Shown in pieces: positions 30,157 through 39,701 of a DNA stretch of 64,000 bases. Below the pieces are notes generated by a model. That model did not search any database and was not told the DNA's origin. It saw only the letters and a list, made by a program, of their open reading frames with translations. Positions within the stretch are counted from its first letter, which is position 1. Each line of letters opens with the position of its first letter. This stretch comes from an uncultured Alphaproteobacteria bacterium (GTDB lineage Bacteria > Pseudomonadota > Alphaproteobacteria > MPNO01 > UBA2964), in NCBI GenBank assembly GCA_943787225.1, contig CALSLP010000003.1, forward strand, positions 383,643-447,642, written 5' to 3'. The translations under genes were made by a program, and so were the position numbers.

Positions 30157-31017
30157 GTGACTTTGACCATCGACATCGAACCATTATCGCCCGTTTTAGG
30201 CGCCTCCATACGTGGCATTGATCTCAGAAAACCCGTCGATGTCGCCACCCAAAAGATGCTCTATCAGGCCTTCATCGATCATTCAGTTCTATGTTTCCCC
30301 GGACAGGAATTGGCTGCAGCAGATCAGCTGCGTTTTGCCAACTTCTTTGGTCGCGGCGATGGTGGCGACCGTCAAAAAAGCCGGGATGCAAACAATCGTC
30401 GGACTGGCCAGCGCGGCATGATGTATGTCAGCAATATCCGTGAAAACGGCAAGCTGATTGGTGTTCTTCCCGATGGCGAGATGATGTTTCATTCCGACGG
30501 TGCCCACCGTGAAAGTCCTTACAGGGCGACAACGCTCTATGCCATCACGATCCCCTCACAGGGCGGCAATACTTTATTCGCCAATCTGTACGCCGCCTAT
30601 GAGGCACTGCCGCAGAAGACGAAAGACAAGATCGAGAATTTGGTGACACGCATTGTCTATGACTATGAAGCTGTTGATCGGGCCGACACAATTGCCGCTG
30701 ACCCCGTACTGCCACGTGCTCAGCACCGGTTGGTCAAAACCCACCCAGATAGTGGCCGCAAGACGCTCTACCTTAGCCGCCTGATGACGCAGGATATCGT
30801 TGATCTACCCGCCGATGAAGGCGAAGAATTACTTCTTGAGCTTTTTGACCACTGCGAAAAACCCGAATTCGTCTACGCACACGAATGGAAAGTCGACGAC
30901 CTTCTGATCTGGGACAATCGCTGTACCAATCACGCCCGCACAGACTTCCCGGCGGAAGAGCAACGCAAGCTGCGGCGTTACACTGTCAGCGAACCCGACG
31001 CCCCCGTGCAAACCTGA
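30157..31017 (+). CDS. TauD/TfdA-family dioxygenase
   Basis: An intact 286-residue dioxygenase of the TauD family. Ligands are visible as HxD in MFHSDGAH and a distal histidine in NRCTNHARTDFP, with the 2-oxoglutarate arginine in RKLRRYTVSEP. A GTG start at 30157 follows a GAAGGAAC ribosome-like site. It lies 24 bases after its paralogue, and the two share the segment SNIR-NGK-IG-LPDGEM-FHSDGAHR. Tandem duplication is the simplest reading. The substrate cannot be read from sequence; the neighbouring aromatic genes suggest an aryl-oxy or amine acid. Confidence 0.8.
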   Translation: MTLTIDIEPLSPVLGASIRGIDLRKPVDVATQKMLYQAFIDHSVLCFPGQELAAADQLRFANFFGRGDGGDRQKSRDANNRRTGQRGMMYVSNIRENGKLIGVLPDGEMMFHSDGAHRESPYRATTLYAITIPSQGGNTLFANLYAAYEALPQKTKDKIENLVTRIVYDYEAVDRADTIAADPVLPRAQHRLVKTHPDSGRKTLYLSRLMTQDIVDLPADEGEELLLELFDHCEKPEFVYAHEWKVDDLLIWDNRCTNHARTDFPAEEQRKLRRYTVSEPDAPVQT

Positions 31018-31034
31018 ACATCTGAGAAAATTCA

Positions 31035-31460
31035 TTGTCCTTTAAAGACGACCTTGCCGCGATGATGGACGCAAACGGCGTCAACGTCGTGGTCAGCGAT
31101 GAGGCTATCGATGGCGAAGACTGGCCCGCCCTGCTCTTCACCCGCGATGACGACCAGGTCACGATGCCCTGCCGGACAATCCAGCCCGATCACACAACAC
31201 CGCTCGACCTGATGCTGGCGGCGTTTCTCGCCATTCAGCATTTCGAAGAATGTGACGATTTCCTGGAATGGATCGATCTTTATAAGCTCGATGCCGGCGA
31301 CAATAAATTCTGGGATGAGTTCCGCGAGTTAGATGCCGCACAATGGCAAGTGCAGGACCTGATAGGCACCGACGTCTTTCGTACGTTGATGACCGGCATG
31401 GTCATCGAGCAGGCCATCAACATGGCTTGGGGCGGCGTTGTGCAGAGTTCTCAGGACTGA
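31035..31460 (+). CDS. Hypothetical acidic protein, 141 residues
   Basis: I do not recognise this family. The start is TTG at 31035 (MSFKDDLAAMMDANGV) 17 bases after the dioxygenase stop. It is acidic, with FEECDDFLEWIDLYKLDAGD and FWDEFRELDAAQWQVQDL, and is mostly helical in appearance, with no signal peptide or membrane helix. Codon use is like its neighbours and the intact frame spans the expected gap between the dioxygenase and the nitrobindin-like gene, so it is probably expressed as part of that operon. Confidence 0.5.
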   Translation: MSFKDDLAAMMDANGVNVVVSDEAIDGEDWPALLFTRDDDQVTMPCRTIQPDHTTPLDLMLAAFLAIQHFEECDDFLEWIDLYKLDAGDNKFWDEFRELDAAQWQVQDLIGTDVFRTLMTGMVIEQAINMAWGGVVQSSQD

Positions 31461-31537
31461 CAAATTCCCGAATATGGCTATAGTCACGACCGAAAACGAC
31501 AAAAGCCAACCGGTAAAGAAAACGCTGAGGATAAAAG

Positions 31538-32104
31538 ATGAGCGACAATGATTTCGACTACGGACCGCTGACTGGTCTGATTGGCACATGGAACGGCGAC
31601 AAGGGCATGGACATCGCGCCGGAACCCGATGGCACCGAACACAACCCCTATTATGAGACCATCACCTACACGGCCATCGGTGATGTCGAAAACGCCGAGG
31701 AACAGGTTCTCACCGCCTTGCACTATGTCCAGGTCGTGAAGCGCAAATCAAACGATGAGGTTTTTCATCACCAAACCGGCTATTGGATGTGGGATGCCAA
31801 GGCGAGCATCGTCATGCATTCGCTGCAAATACCGCGCGCCGTGTCGGTACTCGCCGGTGGTAACTATAACGGCGCAACAAATGATGATGGACAGACTGTG
31901 ATTGAGGTCGCCGCCGCGTCCGATGACGAGACCTGGAAAATCATCGAGTCGCCGTTCATGGCGCAAAAGGCCAGCACCCGGTCATTCAGCCAGAAAATCA
32001 GCGTTGGCGATGGCAAGATGTCCTATAGCCAGACGACGATGGTCGATATCTACGGCAAAAAACAATTCGTCCACACCGATGAGAACGAACTGACGCGCAG
32101 CTAA
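31538..32104 (+). CDS. Heme-binding beta-barrel (nitrobindin-like) protein
   Basis: A 188-residue predicted beta-barrel. The opening GPLTGLIGTWNGDKGMDIAPEP has the G-x-W-x-G motif of the nitrobindin/THAP4-like heme-binding barrel family, here slightly varied. Alternating hydrophobic strands follow, and the protein ends shortly after the VDIYGKKQFVHTDENELTR segment. Nitrobindins bind heme and react with nitric oxide or peroxynitrite, but the heme histidine cannot be fixed by reading alone. It may be the last gene of the 28733-32104 operon. Confidence 0.6.
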   Translation: MSDNDFDYGPLTGLIGTWNGDKGMDIAPEPDGTEHNPYYETITYTAIGDVENAEEQVLTALHYVQVVKRKSNDEVFHHQTGYWMWDAKASIVMHSLQIPRAVSVLAGGNYNGATNDDGQTVIEVAAASDDETWKIIESPFMAQKASTRSFSQKISVGDGKMSYSQTTMVDIYGKKQFVHTDENELTRS

Positions 32105-32123
32105 TACCTAACGGCAAAGACGA

Positions 32124-32610
32124 TCAGTCGCGGAAATTCGCATATTGCAGCGGATGCTCGATCTTACTCTCTTTGATCAGCGCCATCGCCGCCTGCAAGT
32201 CGTCCCGCTTTTTGCCGGTAACGCGAAGCTCATCGCCCTGAATGGCGATCTGCACCTTCATCTTGGCGCCTTTGATGGTCTTGATGATTTTCTGAGCCAG
32301 CTCGCGTTCAATGCCCTGTTTGACGAGAACGTTCTGCCGCATTGAATTGCCAAAAGCCTGTTCAGGTTTCTGAAAATCCAGCGCCCCGACATCAACCTTG
32401 CGCTTCGCCATATGGCCGCGCAGCAATTCCTGAACCTGTTTCAGCTTCAGATCATCATCCGCCGTGATCAGCAAGAACCTCGTCCTTGCGCTCGATAGAG
32501 CTGGTACTCCCCTTAAAATCAAAACGGGTGCCGATTTCACGCATGGCACCCTGAACGGCGTTATCGACCTCAGTCATCTCAGTACGGGAAACAATATCGA
32601 AAGTTGGCAT
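32124..32610 (-). CDS. yajQ: YajQ-family protein, one frameshift
   Basis: A small YajQ family protein of about 161 residues, known from other bacteria as a nucleotide (c-di-GMP) binding regulator. The start is the ATG at 32608-32610 ([20 protein letters not shown]). It reads [16 protein letters not shown] until near 32478, where one extra base changes the frame before [18 protein letters not shown]. The C-terminal part [24 protein letters not shown] is the expected ending. The N-terminal tip is entirely conserved in the second frame, so a read error is likely. Confidence 0.85.
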
Positions 32611-32691
32611 CGTTCTCTCTCACAGCTGAATTTTTCAGCCCTGAGTTTAACCCCGAACTATCGCTCTGAATAGGATATTAGAGAGGAAGCC

Positions 32692-32955
32692 TTATCGTGT
32701 TCCGATACGCGGTTCCGCAGGGTTGCTAGGATCAAAATTTTTATCGAGGACAGCCGTACTGTGTTCAGCAATCTCAATGGATTCTGTGAGCAAGCCGAGA
32801 ATTTTGATGTTGTTCTTGAGGACCTGCTTGGCTTCAGGTTTGTCATCGCCAAGGATTTTATCCACCCGTTTAAAGATACCCTGGCGGATAGAGCCAAGAA
32901 TGTCCTCGAGCTTGTAACCGCCCGGATTGTCGTCTATCGCTAAAAAATGAGTCAT
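32692..32955 (-). CDS. Hypothetical protein of 87 residues
   Basis: A small open frame with a plausible start MTHFLAIDDNPGGYKLEDILGS at 32955. A longer frame runs upstream to 33039 but its added part looks like intergenic sequence. It is charged and helical (KRVDKILGDDKPEAKQVLKNN), with no membrane segment. I do not recognise it. It lies between yajQ and the MetE-like gene, both on the same strand, with 82 bases before yajQ. Confidence 0.45.
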   Translation of the reverse strand: MTHFLAIDDNPGGYKLEDILGSIRQGIFKRVDKILGDDKPEAKQVLKNNIKILGLLTESIEIAEHSTAVLDKNFDPSNPAEPRIGTR

Positions 32956-33022
32956 CGCGCGATTCGAAAGTTGCCATTGGAAAAAGCAACGATGCACAAA
33001 CCGAATTAAAACGAGTTTAACG

Positions 33023-34163
33023 TTAATGCGGCGGCTCATAACCCCAGAGATCCTGGGCTAGCCCACGTAGCAGCTGTGTCTTGGCCTGCTGGTCATTTTC
33101 ATCCAGCCCGGTCCCCTCAACACTGCCGGAAAAGCCGCATTGTGGTGAGATACACAGGCGATCCATCGAGACATATTGCGCCGCTTCAGCGACGCGACGT
33201 TTGATGTAGTCCACCTCTTCCAACTCTTTGACTTTGGTCGAGACAAGACCCAACACCACGGTTTTGTCCTCCGGCACCTCAGCAAGCGGCGCAAAGCTTC
33301 CCGCCCGGGGGGAGTCGTATTCCAGAAAGTAAAACTGCACAGCAAGCTTGCGGAACAGATGCGTCGCGATATCGTCGTATCCACCCTCGGCCTGCCAATG
33401 ACCGCCTTTATTGCCGCGACAAAGATGCAATCCCAGCGCCATATCCTTCGGCGCACGAGCAATGACCTCATTAATAACGTCAGTGTAAAGCGTCAGTAGG
33501 TCTTCCCAGTTATCACCGCGATCTGCCAATCCCTGTTTGATCTTCGGATCGCCGAACTTGGCAATCGAGGTTTCATCAAACTGGATATAGCGGCAGCCAG
33601 CTGCATGCAGTGCAGCAATCTCCTTGCTCCAGGCCTCAACGATATCCGACCAGAATACATCGAGATCGGGATAAACTTCCTGTGCTGATCTTGTCGCGCC
33701 CGGCCCGGTAATGAATGTGACACGGGCCCGGCAAGGTCACCTTTGGAATGCAGCCTTCCGGCGTGATCGATGCGAGGAATTCAAAATCCGCAACATTGAC
33801 CGGCTTGGTCCATTCTAGCTTTCCCTCGACGAAGACCGCGTGCATGTCAGCCTGCTCGCCGCTGTGATTGGTATAACGGAAGTTCTCATCCGAAACCGTT
33901 CGGCGCTGCAACCCTTCGAAAGCCGCCAGGCCAAAGCTGTCGGTATAGGTATCGCGGCGAAATTCTCCATCGGTAATGACCCGAAATCCCTGCGCGACCT
34001 GCCAGGCAACGATCTTTTCAATCTCCACGTTCTCTACAGCACGCAAGGCGGCATCATCGATATCGCCCTTGGCATGGGCATCGCGTGCTTCCAGCAAAAC
34101 CGCTGGACGAACCAGGCTGCCAATATGTTCGAGACGAAAAGGCGGGTCGATTGGTGTCGGCAT
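33023..34163 (-). CDS. MetE-like cobalamin-independent methyltransferase family protein, one frameshift
   Basis: A protein of about 380 residues that corresponds to the C-terminal catalytic barrel of methionine synthase MetE, without the N-terminal half. Zinc ligands are visible in HLCRGNKGGHW (H and C) and in the later PQCGFSGS (C). The first part runs to HYRAGRDKISTG, the frame breaks near 33675, and YPDLDVFWSDIVEAW continues. Stand-alone barrels of this type include methyltransferases that act on thiols and the epoxyalkane:CoM transferase branch, so the true reaction is open. Confidence 0.72.
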
Positions 34164-34356
34164 TCGAAGAGCTCCCAAGACAAAGGTATGATGAAGGATT
34201 TTATGGTCGGCAGCTTAACGCTGAGCAATCGATTCTCATAGGGCGTGGCAATGATAACAATAAAGAAACCCAATAGCCGACCACATAACATCGCCACATA
34301 ATACCCACTAAAAATATGATTTTATTTAATCGCCGTGATATGGCATTTACACCCTC

Positions 34357-35607
34357 ATGGCACAGCTCACCCAACCCGGCGCCCGTACTCAGGTTAACAG
34401 CGAAATCAGGATTCTCAGCCTGATCGGTACCGGCCATTTAATGAGCCATTTTTATAACCTCACCCTGCCCCTTCTTATCACGTTTCTGGCGGCAGATTAC
34501 GGCTATAACCCAGCCCAGCTCGGTGTTTTCATCGCGGCTTTTGCCATTTCAGCAGCAGCAGCACAGCTGCCGGTCGGCTTCCTTGTCGATAAAATCGGTG
34601 CCCGCGCTATTTTGTTCGGCGGTTTAGCCCTCGAGGCGTTGTCTGTCGGCGCGATGGCCTTTGCCGATAGTTACGGCATGCTTGTCATGCTCGCCATTAC
34701 AGCAGGATTGGGGCATAGCGTTTTCCACCCAGCTGACTACGCGATAATGAATTCATCAATCGATGAAAGCCGTATCGGTCGGGCGTTCAGCATGCATAGC
34801 GTTACCGGCAAAGCGGGGTCTGCCCTGGCGCCCATCACAATCGCCTTTCTCGCGGCATTGTGGGACTGGAGGATCGCGCTTATCGCGGTCTCCGGCTTCG
34901 GTCTCCTCACCGCTTTAGCCGTTGCCAGCCAGGCACATATTTTAAAAGACCATGTGGCCCGCAAAAAGAAATCCGAAACAGCCATGAAACGACGGCCCGT
35001 CAGGTCCACCAAGGCCAATATTCGGCTTTTGATGACACCTTCAGTTCTCGTGCTCTTTGCATTTTTCCTGGTGACCACCATGGTCGTCAGCGGCATTCAG
35101 GCCTTTGGAATCTTCACTCTAATCGAGTTGCACAGCGTTTCTAAAACCACCGCCAGCACAGCACTTACTACTTTTCTCATCGCATCTGCTTTTGGGATTA
35201 TCGTCGGGGGCTGGCTAGCCGATAAAACGACACGTCACGGGCTGATCGCGACTATTTCCTTTCTGACCACCGCCGTCATCCTTGTCGTGATCGGTGAAAT
35301 AAATATGCCGGTCTTTGCCCTTCTCGCGGCGTTCGCCGGCATCGGTATCCTTCAGGGTCTGGTCAATCCAGCACGCGACATGATGGTGCGCGCTGCCATG
35401 CCACCCGGCACCGCTGGGACAATCTTTGCCTTTATGTCGACAGGTCGTCTGCTTGGCGGCGCGATCACCCCAGTTATCGTTGGACTACTGATTACCAATG
35501 GCATGACCGACAAGGTCTTTATGATGCTGGCGATCTGCTCCGTCATCGGCTTGGCGACACTGTTTATGCCGCACAAGCCTGACGCTAAACTTAAGAGCGA
35601 AACTTAA
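34357..35607 (+). CDS. MFS transporter
   Basis: An intact 416-residue major facilitator with about 12 hydrophobic helices. A short cytoplasmic N-terminus precedes GTGHLMSHFYNLTLPLLITF. The DKIGARAILFGG loop 2-3 motif and the GGWLADKTTRHGLIAT loop 8-9 repeat fit the family. Charged ARKKKSETAMKRRPVRST forms the central cytoplasmic loop. The substrate is unknown. Because it lies beside hydrolase and decarboxylase genes for aromatic acids it may import an aromatic acid, which is inference. Confidence 0.82.
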   Translation: MAQLTQPGARTQVNSEIRILSLIGTGHLMSHFYNLTLPLLITFLAADYGYNPAQLGVFIAAFAISAAAAQLPVGFLVDKIGARAILFGGLALEALSVGAMAFADSYGMLVMLAITAGLGHSVFHPADYAIMNSSIDESRIGRAFSMHSVTGKAGSALAPITIAFLAALWDWRIALIAVSGFGLLTALAVASQAHILKDHVARKKKSETAMKRRPVRSTKANIRLLMTPSVLVLFAFFLVTTMVVSGIQAFGIFTLIELHSVSKTTASTALTTFLIASAFGIIVGGWLADKTTRHGLIATISFLTTAVILVVIGEINMPVFALLAAFAGIGILQGLVNPARDMMVRAAMPPGTAGTIFAFMSTGRLLGGAITPVIVGLLITNGMTDKVFMMLAICSVIGLATLFMPHKPDAKLKSET

Positions 35608-36392
35608 ATCCCGCTCAAGAAACCCTTCAGCGCCGCGTTAAATTCAGTCGGGTTCTCAAGGTTTGAGATATGACCGGCGGCGGGAATCAACACATGCTTG
35701 GCACCGGGAATAGCGGCGGCAGCAGCCGCCAGTGCTTCCGGCGGAGCGCCCTTATCTTTTGCACCACCGACTATCATTGTAGGCACGGAAATTTCGCCGA
35801 GACGCGCGCCAAAGGCCAGCGTTTTCAGGGCCATACAACATCCCGCATGACCAGTTTGATCAGTTGACCGAATCATTCCCCGGACCTTGTCGAGGACGGG
35901 GATATTTGCGGCAACGGATTCAGGCGTAAACCAGCGCGAAACTGTCGATTCAACCAGCCCTTCCATGCCCTCTTCAGCAGCAACGTCAATGCGATGCTGG
36001 AAATAGTCCTGATAGTCCGGCGGCGCGTCCGGGCGGGAGTCACAGGCTGTCAGGCTTAACAGCCGGTCGCCATGGTCCTGTGCCAGCCCATAGCCCATCA
36101 TGCCGCCGATCGAGAGGCCACACCAATGGGTCTTGTCGACACCGACATGATCCATCAGAGCAATCGCATCAGCGATAATCATCGGGAAGGTATAAGGGCC
36201 TTCAGGGGCAGACGACTGGCCAAGACCGCGAAGATCATAACGCAGAATACGGAAATCATCCTTCAGCATCTCTGCCTGGTCATCCCACAAGGTGAGATTG
36301 TTGCAAAGCGCGTGAGCGAAAGTGATCCAGGGTTTCCCTTCAGTTCCGGAAACTTCGTAATTGATGGTGATGCCGTTGACGTCTGCTTTCAC
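35604..36392 (-). CDS. Alpha/beta hydrolase, 3-oxoadipate enol-lactonase-like
   Basis: A 262-residue alpha/beta hydrolase. The start is GTG at 36392, VKADVNGITINYEVSG, after a plausible GGATCC-rich spacer; a longer frame upstream looks spurious. The nucleophile serine is in CGLSIGGMMG. The oxyanion region is FAHALCNN, and the catalytic His is in AAGHISNLENP. PcaD, which opens 3-oxoadipate enol-lactone in the catechol/protocatechuate route, has this size and style, so a beta-ketoadipate role is plausible. It converges on the MFS gene with four overlapping bases. Confidence 0.72.
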   Translation of the reverse strand: MKADVNGITINYEVSGTEGKPWITFAHALCNNLTLWDDQAEMLKDDFRILRYDLRGLGQSSAPEGPYTFPMIIADAIALMDHVGVDKTHWCGLSIGGMMGYGLAQDHGDRLLSLTACDSRPDAPPDYQDYFQHRIDVAAEEGMEGLVESTVSRWFTPESVAANIPVLDKVRGMIRSTDQTGHAGCCMALKTLAFGARLGEISVPTMIVGGAKDKGAPPEALAAAAAAIPGAKHVLIPAAGHISNLENPTEFNAALKGFLSGI

Positions 36393-36519
36393 TGGATCCT
36401 CCGTTATTAGGTGCCGATTGGAATACTGGAGCAGACCGCCTCTGTCCACCCGCGAGCTTGTGTTTTCGGCCCCTGTCGCTTAGACAAATGCATTCTTTAA
36501 ACATAACTCGGAAGTCATT

Positions 36520-38102
36520 ATGAGCACGGCAAGAAAAGACGCCGCCCCCGGCGTCCCCATCCGACAAAATTTACGATTTGCGCGGAACCCTGGAATTTCT
36601 CGAAGCAGAAGGCGATTTGGTCGTCACAGACAAAGAAGTCGATCCCGATCTCGAGATTATTTCTCTGCAAAAGAAATTCGATGGCGGTTGCCCGATCCTG
36701 TTTAATAACGTCAAGGGCAAGCCCAACAATCGAGTCGTCACCAACCTTCTGAGTGACCAGAACATCATCAACAAGCTGTTTGGCTGGCCGGACAACACCA
36801 CCCGCACACGGATGACGGCCGATGCGCTGCGCAATCCCATTCCACCGATCATTATCGACCAAAAAGATGCCCCGGTTCAGGAAGTGGTGATCAAAGACCC
36901 AGTGGATGTAAACGATTATATCGTCCCGGTTCGCCACACAGAATTTGAACCAGAACTGACCGTTGGCTCAGGCATTCGCTGCGTCACTGGCAAGCATTTC
37001 GAAGGCGGCACCGATCTCGGCTACAACCGCATGAACTTCCGTTGGGGCAATATCGGCACGTTCCAGATTTCGCCCGGCTCGCATATGTGGCAAGTCGCCA
37101 GCCGCTATTACAAATCTGATGAGCCCATTCCGATTACAGTCTGCTTCGGCGTACCGCCGTCCTGCACGATGCTGGCGGGCGCCGGGTTTGACTATGTCAT
37201 CCTGCCCGAAGGCTGCGACGAAATTGCCGTCGCCGGTGCCATGCAAGGTGCCCCGGTTCGCATGGTACAGGCCCGTACCGTCGATGCATTGGCATTAGCC
37301 GATGCTGAGGTCGTGCTGGAAGGCTATATCTATCCCCGTGATCGCCGCTTTGAGACGGCAGAGTCGGAAGAATCCGGCATGCAGGGGCGTCATCATTTCC
37401 ATCCGGAATGGTCCGGCTATATGGGCAAGGCCTATAAAGCACCGACCTTCCATTGTACCGCGGTCACGACGCGCGCTCCGGAATCGAAGCCAATTATCTT
37501 CGCGCTTGGTGTGCACACGATGGATGAGCACAATATCGACACCACCATCCGTGAAGCAGCGATGTATGAGCTGTGCCAGCGGATGCAGCCTGGCATCGTG
37601 ACCGACGTCAACATTCCCTTACTGCATGACGGACTGGGGTGGCGCGATCATTCAGGTCAAGAAGAACAGCAAGATTGATGAAGGCTGGCAGCGCAACTTC
37701 CTGTCCGCCATCCTGTCGACCTCTCAGGGTGCCCGTATTGCGATCGCCGTTTCGGAAGACACCGACATCTATGACATGGATGACATCATGTGGTGCCTTA
37801 CAACCCGTGTTAACCCACACACCGACATCCTGAACCCGCTGCCCGGTGGCCGAGGCCAGACATTTATGCCTGCTGAACGTATGACAGCCGGCGACAAGGA
37901 ATGGACAGCCTCCAACACCCGTTTCGAAGGCGGAATGGGGATCGATGCCACCGTCCCTTACGGCTATGAGGAAGACTTCCTGCGGCCGCAATATCCGGTC
38001 GACAAGTTTGACGCCAAGGACTGGTTCACGGATTCAGACATCGACAACATGACCAAACGGATGCATGGCTGGATGCATTCTCTGGCTAAATTCGGACGAT
38101 AA
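36520..38102 (+). CDS. UbiD-family prenylated-flavin decarboxylase, two frameshifts
   Basis: A UbiD-type decarboxylase, about 525 residues if repaired, that would need prenylated FMN from UbiX. Breaks are near 36565 (N-terminal MSTARKDAAP leads into DKIYDLRGTLEFLEAEGD) and near 37630 (PGIVTDVNIP into YCMTDWGGAII). The GYNRMNFRWGNIGTFQ and PIPITVCFGVPP segments are family-specific and hold the flavin and acid sites. Substrates include aromatic and unsaturated acids, for instance phthalate-derived, anthranilate-like and hydroxybenzoates. It leads straight into a glutamine synthetase-like gene and a Rieske dioxygenase pair. Confidence 0.82.
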
Positions 38103-38109
38103 CCCTTCC

Positions 38110-38155
38110 CCCTGTTTGACTGGCAGAAACATCGCTATTCTGCCAGTCAACAGGG
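38110..38155. repeat. Strong inverted repeat between ubiD and glutamine synthetase-like genes
   Basis: Left arm 38110-38128 (CCCTGTTTGACTGGCAGAA) and right arm 38138-38155 (TTCTGCCAGTCAACAGGG) pair with a one-base bulge and a nine-base loop. No T run follows, so a terminator is unlikely. It could protect an mRNA end, act as an operator or be an unread transcriptional switch. Confidence 0.6.
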
Positions 38156-38176
38156 ACTAGGAACGGAACAATCGTT

Positions 38177-39665
38177 ATGAACGGCGGGTTTATCGAGCGA
38201 CATAATCTGTGGAGCGACGAGCAAAAAAGCTGCGCCGCTGAGCTCGAACAACGTTTCAAAGCAGATGACATCCGGCTTGTTCGGGTGGCCTGGTCAGACA
38301 GCCACGGCAGTTCGCGTGCCAAGGAAATATCTGCACCCGTATTCCTCAAATCCCTGATAGACGGTTACAACATCAACGTTGCGACCTTCACACTGGATGC
38401 AACGGGCGGCCGTGTTTTCCGCTCCTTTATCCGTGGCGGCGGCATGGGGCTGGACGAAATGACCGGCTCCCCCAACCTCACCATCGTTCCCGACCCGCTG
38501 ACCTTCCGAACCCTACCGTGGGCACCCGGGGTCGCCTGGATATTGTGCGACGAGTATTTTGACGATGGTACGCCGTTCCATTTTTCCAGCCGTCAACTAC
38601 TGCGCAAACAAGTTGACCGTTTCAAAGACAAGAATATCGATCTCATCGTCGGGCTGGAAGTCGAATGGTATCTGCGCCGCGTCGATCAGGATGGGCTCAC
38701 ACAGGCAAACTCCGGTATTCCCGGTGTCCGTGGCAAGCCCATCGAGACCTCTTCCGTTGAACCGGGCTATTCATATCATCTGGAATCCAACTTTCGACCT
38801 GATGCAGCCAATCCTCAGCACCTTGGCCGAAACCTATGAGAGTTTAGGCCTGCCGCTGCGGTCTATCGAAAATGAATATGGTCCGGGACAGGTGGAATGC
38901 ACGTTCAACGCACAGCCCGCGGCCCAGGCTGCTGATGACTTTCTGTTATTCCGCACCGCCACCCGACAGGTATGCCGCCGACATGGCTATCTCGCGACCT
39001 TCATGTGCAAACCCGCCATTGAAGGCTACTGCACCAATGGCTGGCATCTTCACCAATCTCTCGCCGATAGCAGTACCGGACAAAACCTTGTGCATGCCTG
39101 AAGATGCCGAAGCACATTATCGCCGCTTGCCCAAAGCTATATGGCCGGGCTGTTAGAGAATGCCAACGCGTCCGCCGTGTTTGCAACCCCCACCGTTAAC
39201 GGCTATCGGCGCTTCATGCCGAACTCGCTGGCGCCGGATCGGGCGACCTGGAGCCATGACCACCGTGGGACCATGTTACGGGTCTTGGGTGGCGCCGGTG
39301 ACCCCGCAACGCGATTTGAAAATCGTATTGGCGAACCAGCGGCTAATCCATATCTGTTTATTGCATCGCAGATTGCCGGCGGGCTCGATGGGATCGAACG
39401 AAATGCCCAACCCTGGGATGCCGATGATGCGCCGTACGAGGCCGACCGGCCGATGTTGCCAACGTCGCTGAAAGACGGGCTCGATGCTCTGGACGGCAGC
39501 GCGCTGTTCCGCGAAGCGTTCGGTGACACTTTCATCAATTACTATCTCGGCCTCAAACATGCCGAATTGAATCGATTTAACGCGTATGTTGAGGATAATG
39601 GTGACCAGGATGCCGAGAACGGTATTTCGCACTGGGAACAGAACGAATATTTCGATTTCTTTTGA
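38177..39665 (+). CDS. Glutamine synthetase-like gamma-glutamyl ligase, two frameshifts
   Basis: A GS-family ligase of about 495 residues if repaired. Conserved motifs include NEYGPGQVECTFNAQPA, GYCTNGWHLHQSLADS (metal and ATP sites), and ENRIGEPAANPYLF with its arginine. Breaks lie near 38790 and 39100. Genes of this type joined to Rieske dioxygenases gamma-glutamylate aromatic or alkyl amines before oxidation, as in aniline catabolism. Ordinary glutamine synthesis is possible but the neighbours, UbiD before it and dioxygenase subunits 36 bases after it, make amine activation the better inference. Confidence 0.68.
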
Positions 39666-39701
39666 TCGCGTCTTTATGGCGGATACAGCAGAGGTTCTGC
39701 A

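Noticed and set aside
38177..39665. Housekeeping glutamine synthetase GlnA
   Set aside because: The gene is flanked by UbiD and Rieske genes, and its EYGPGQ and ENRIGEPAANPY phrases look more like the amine-activating ligases.
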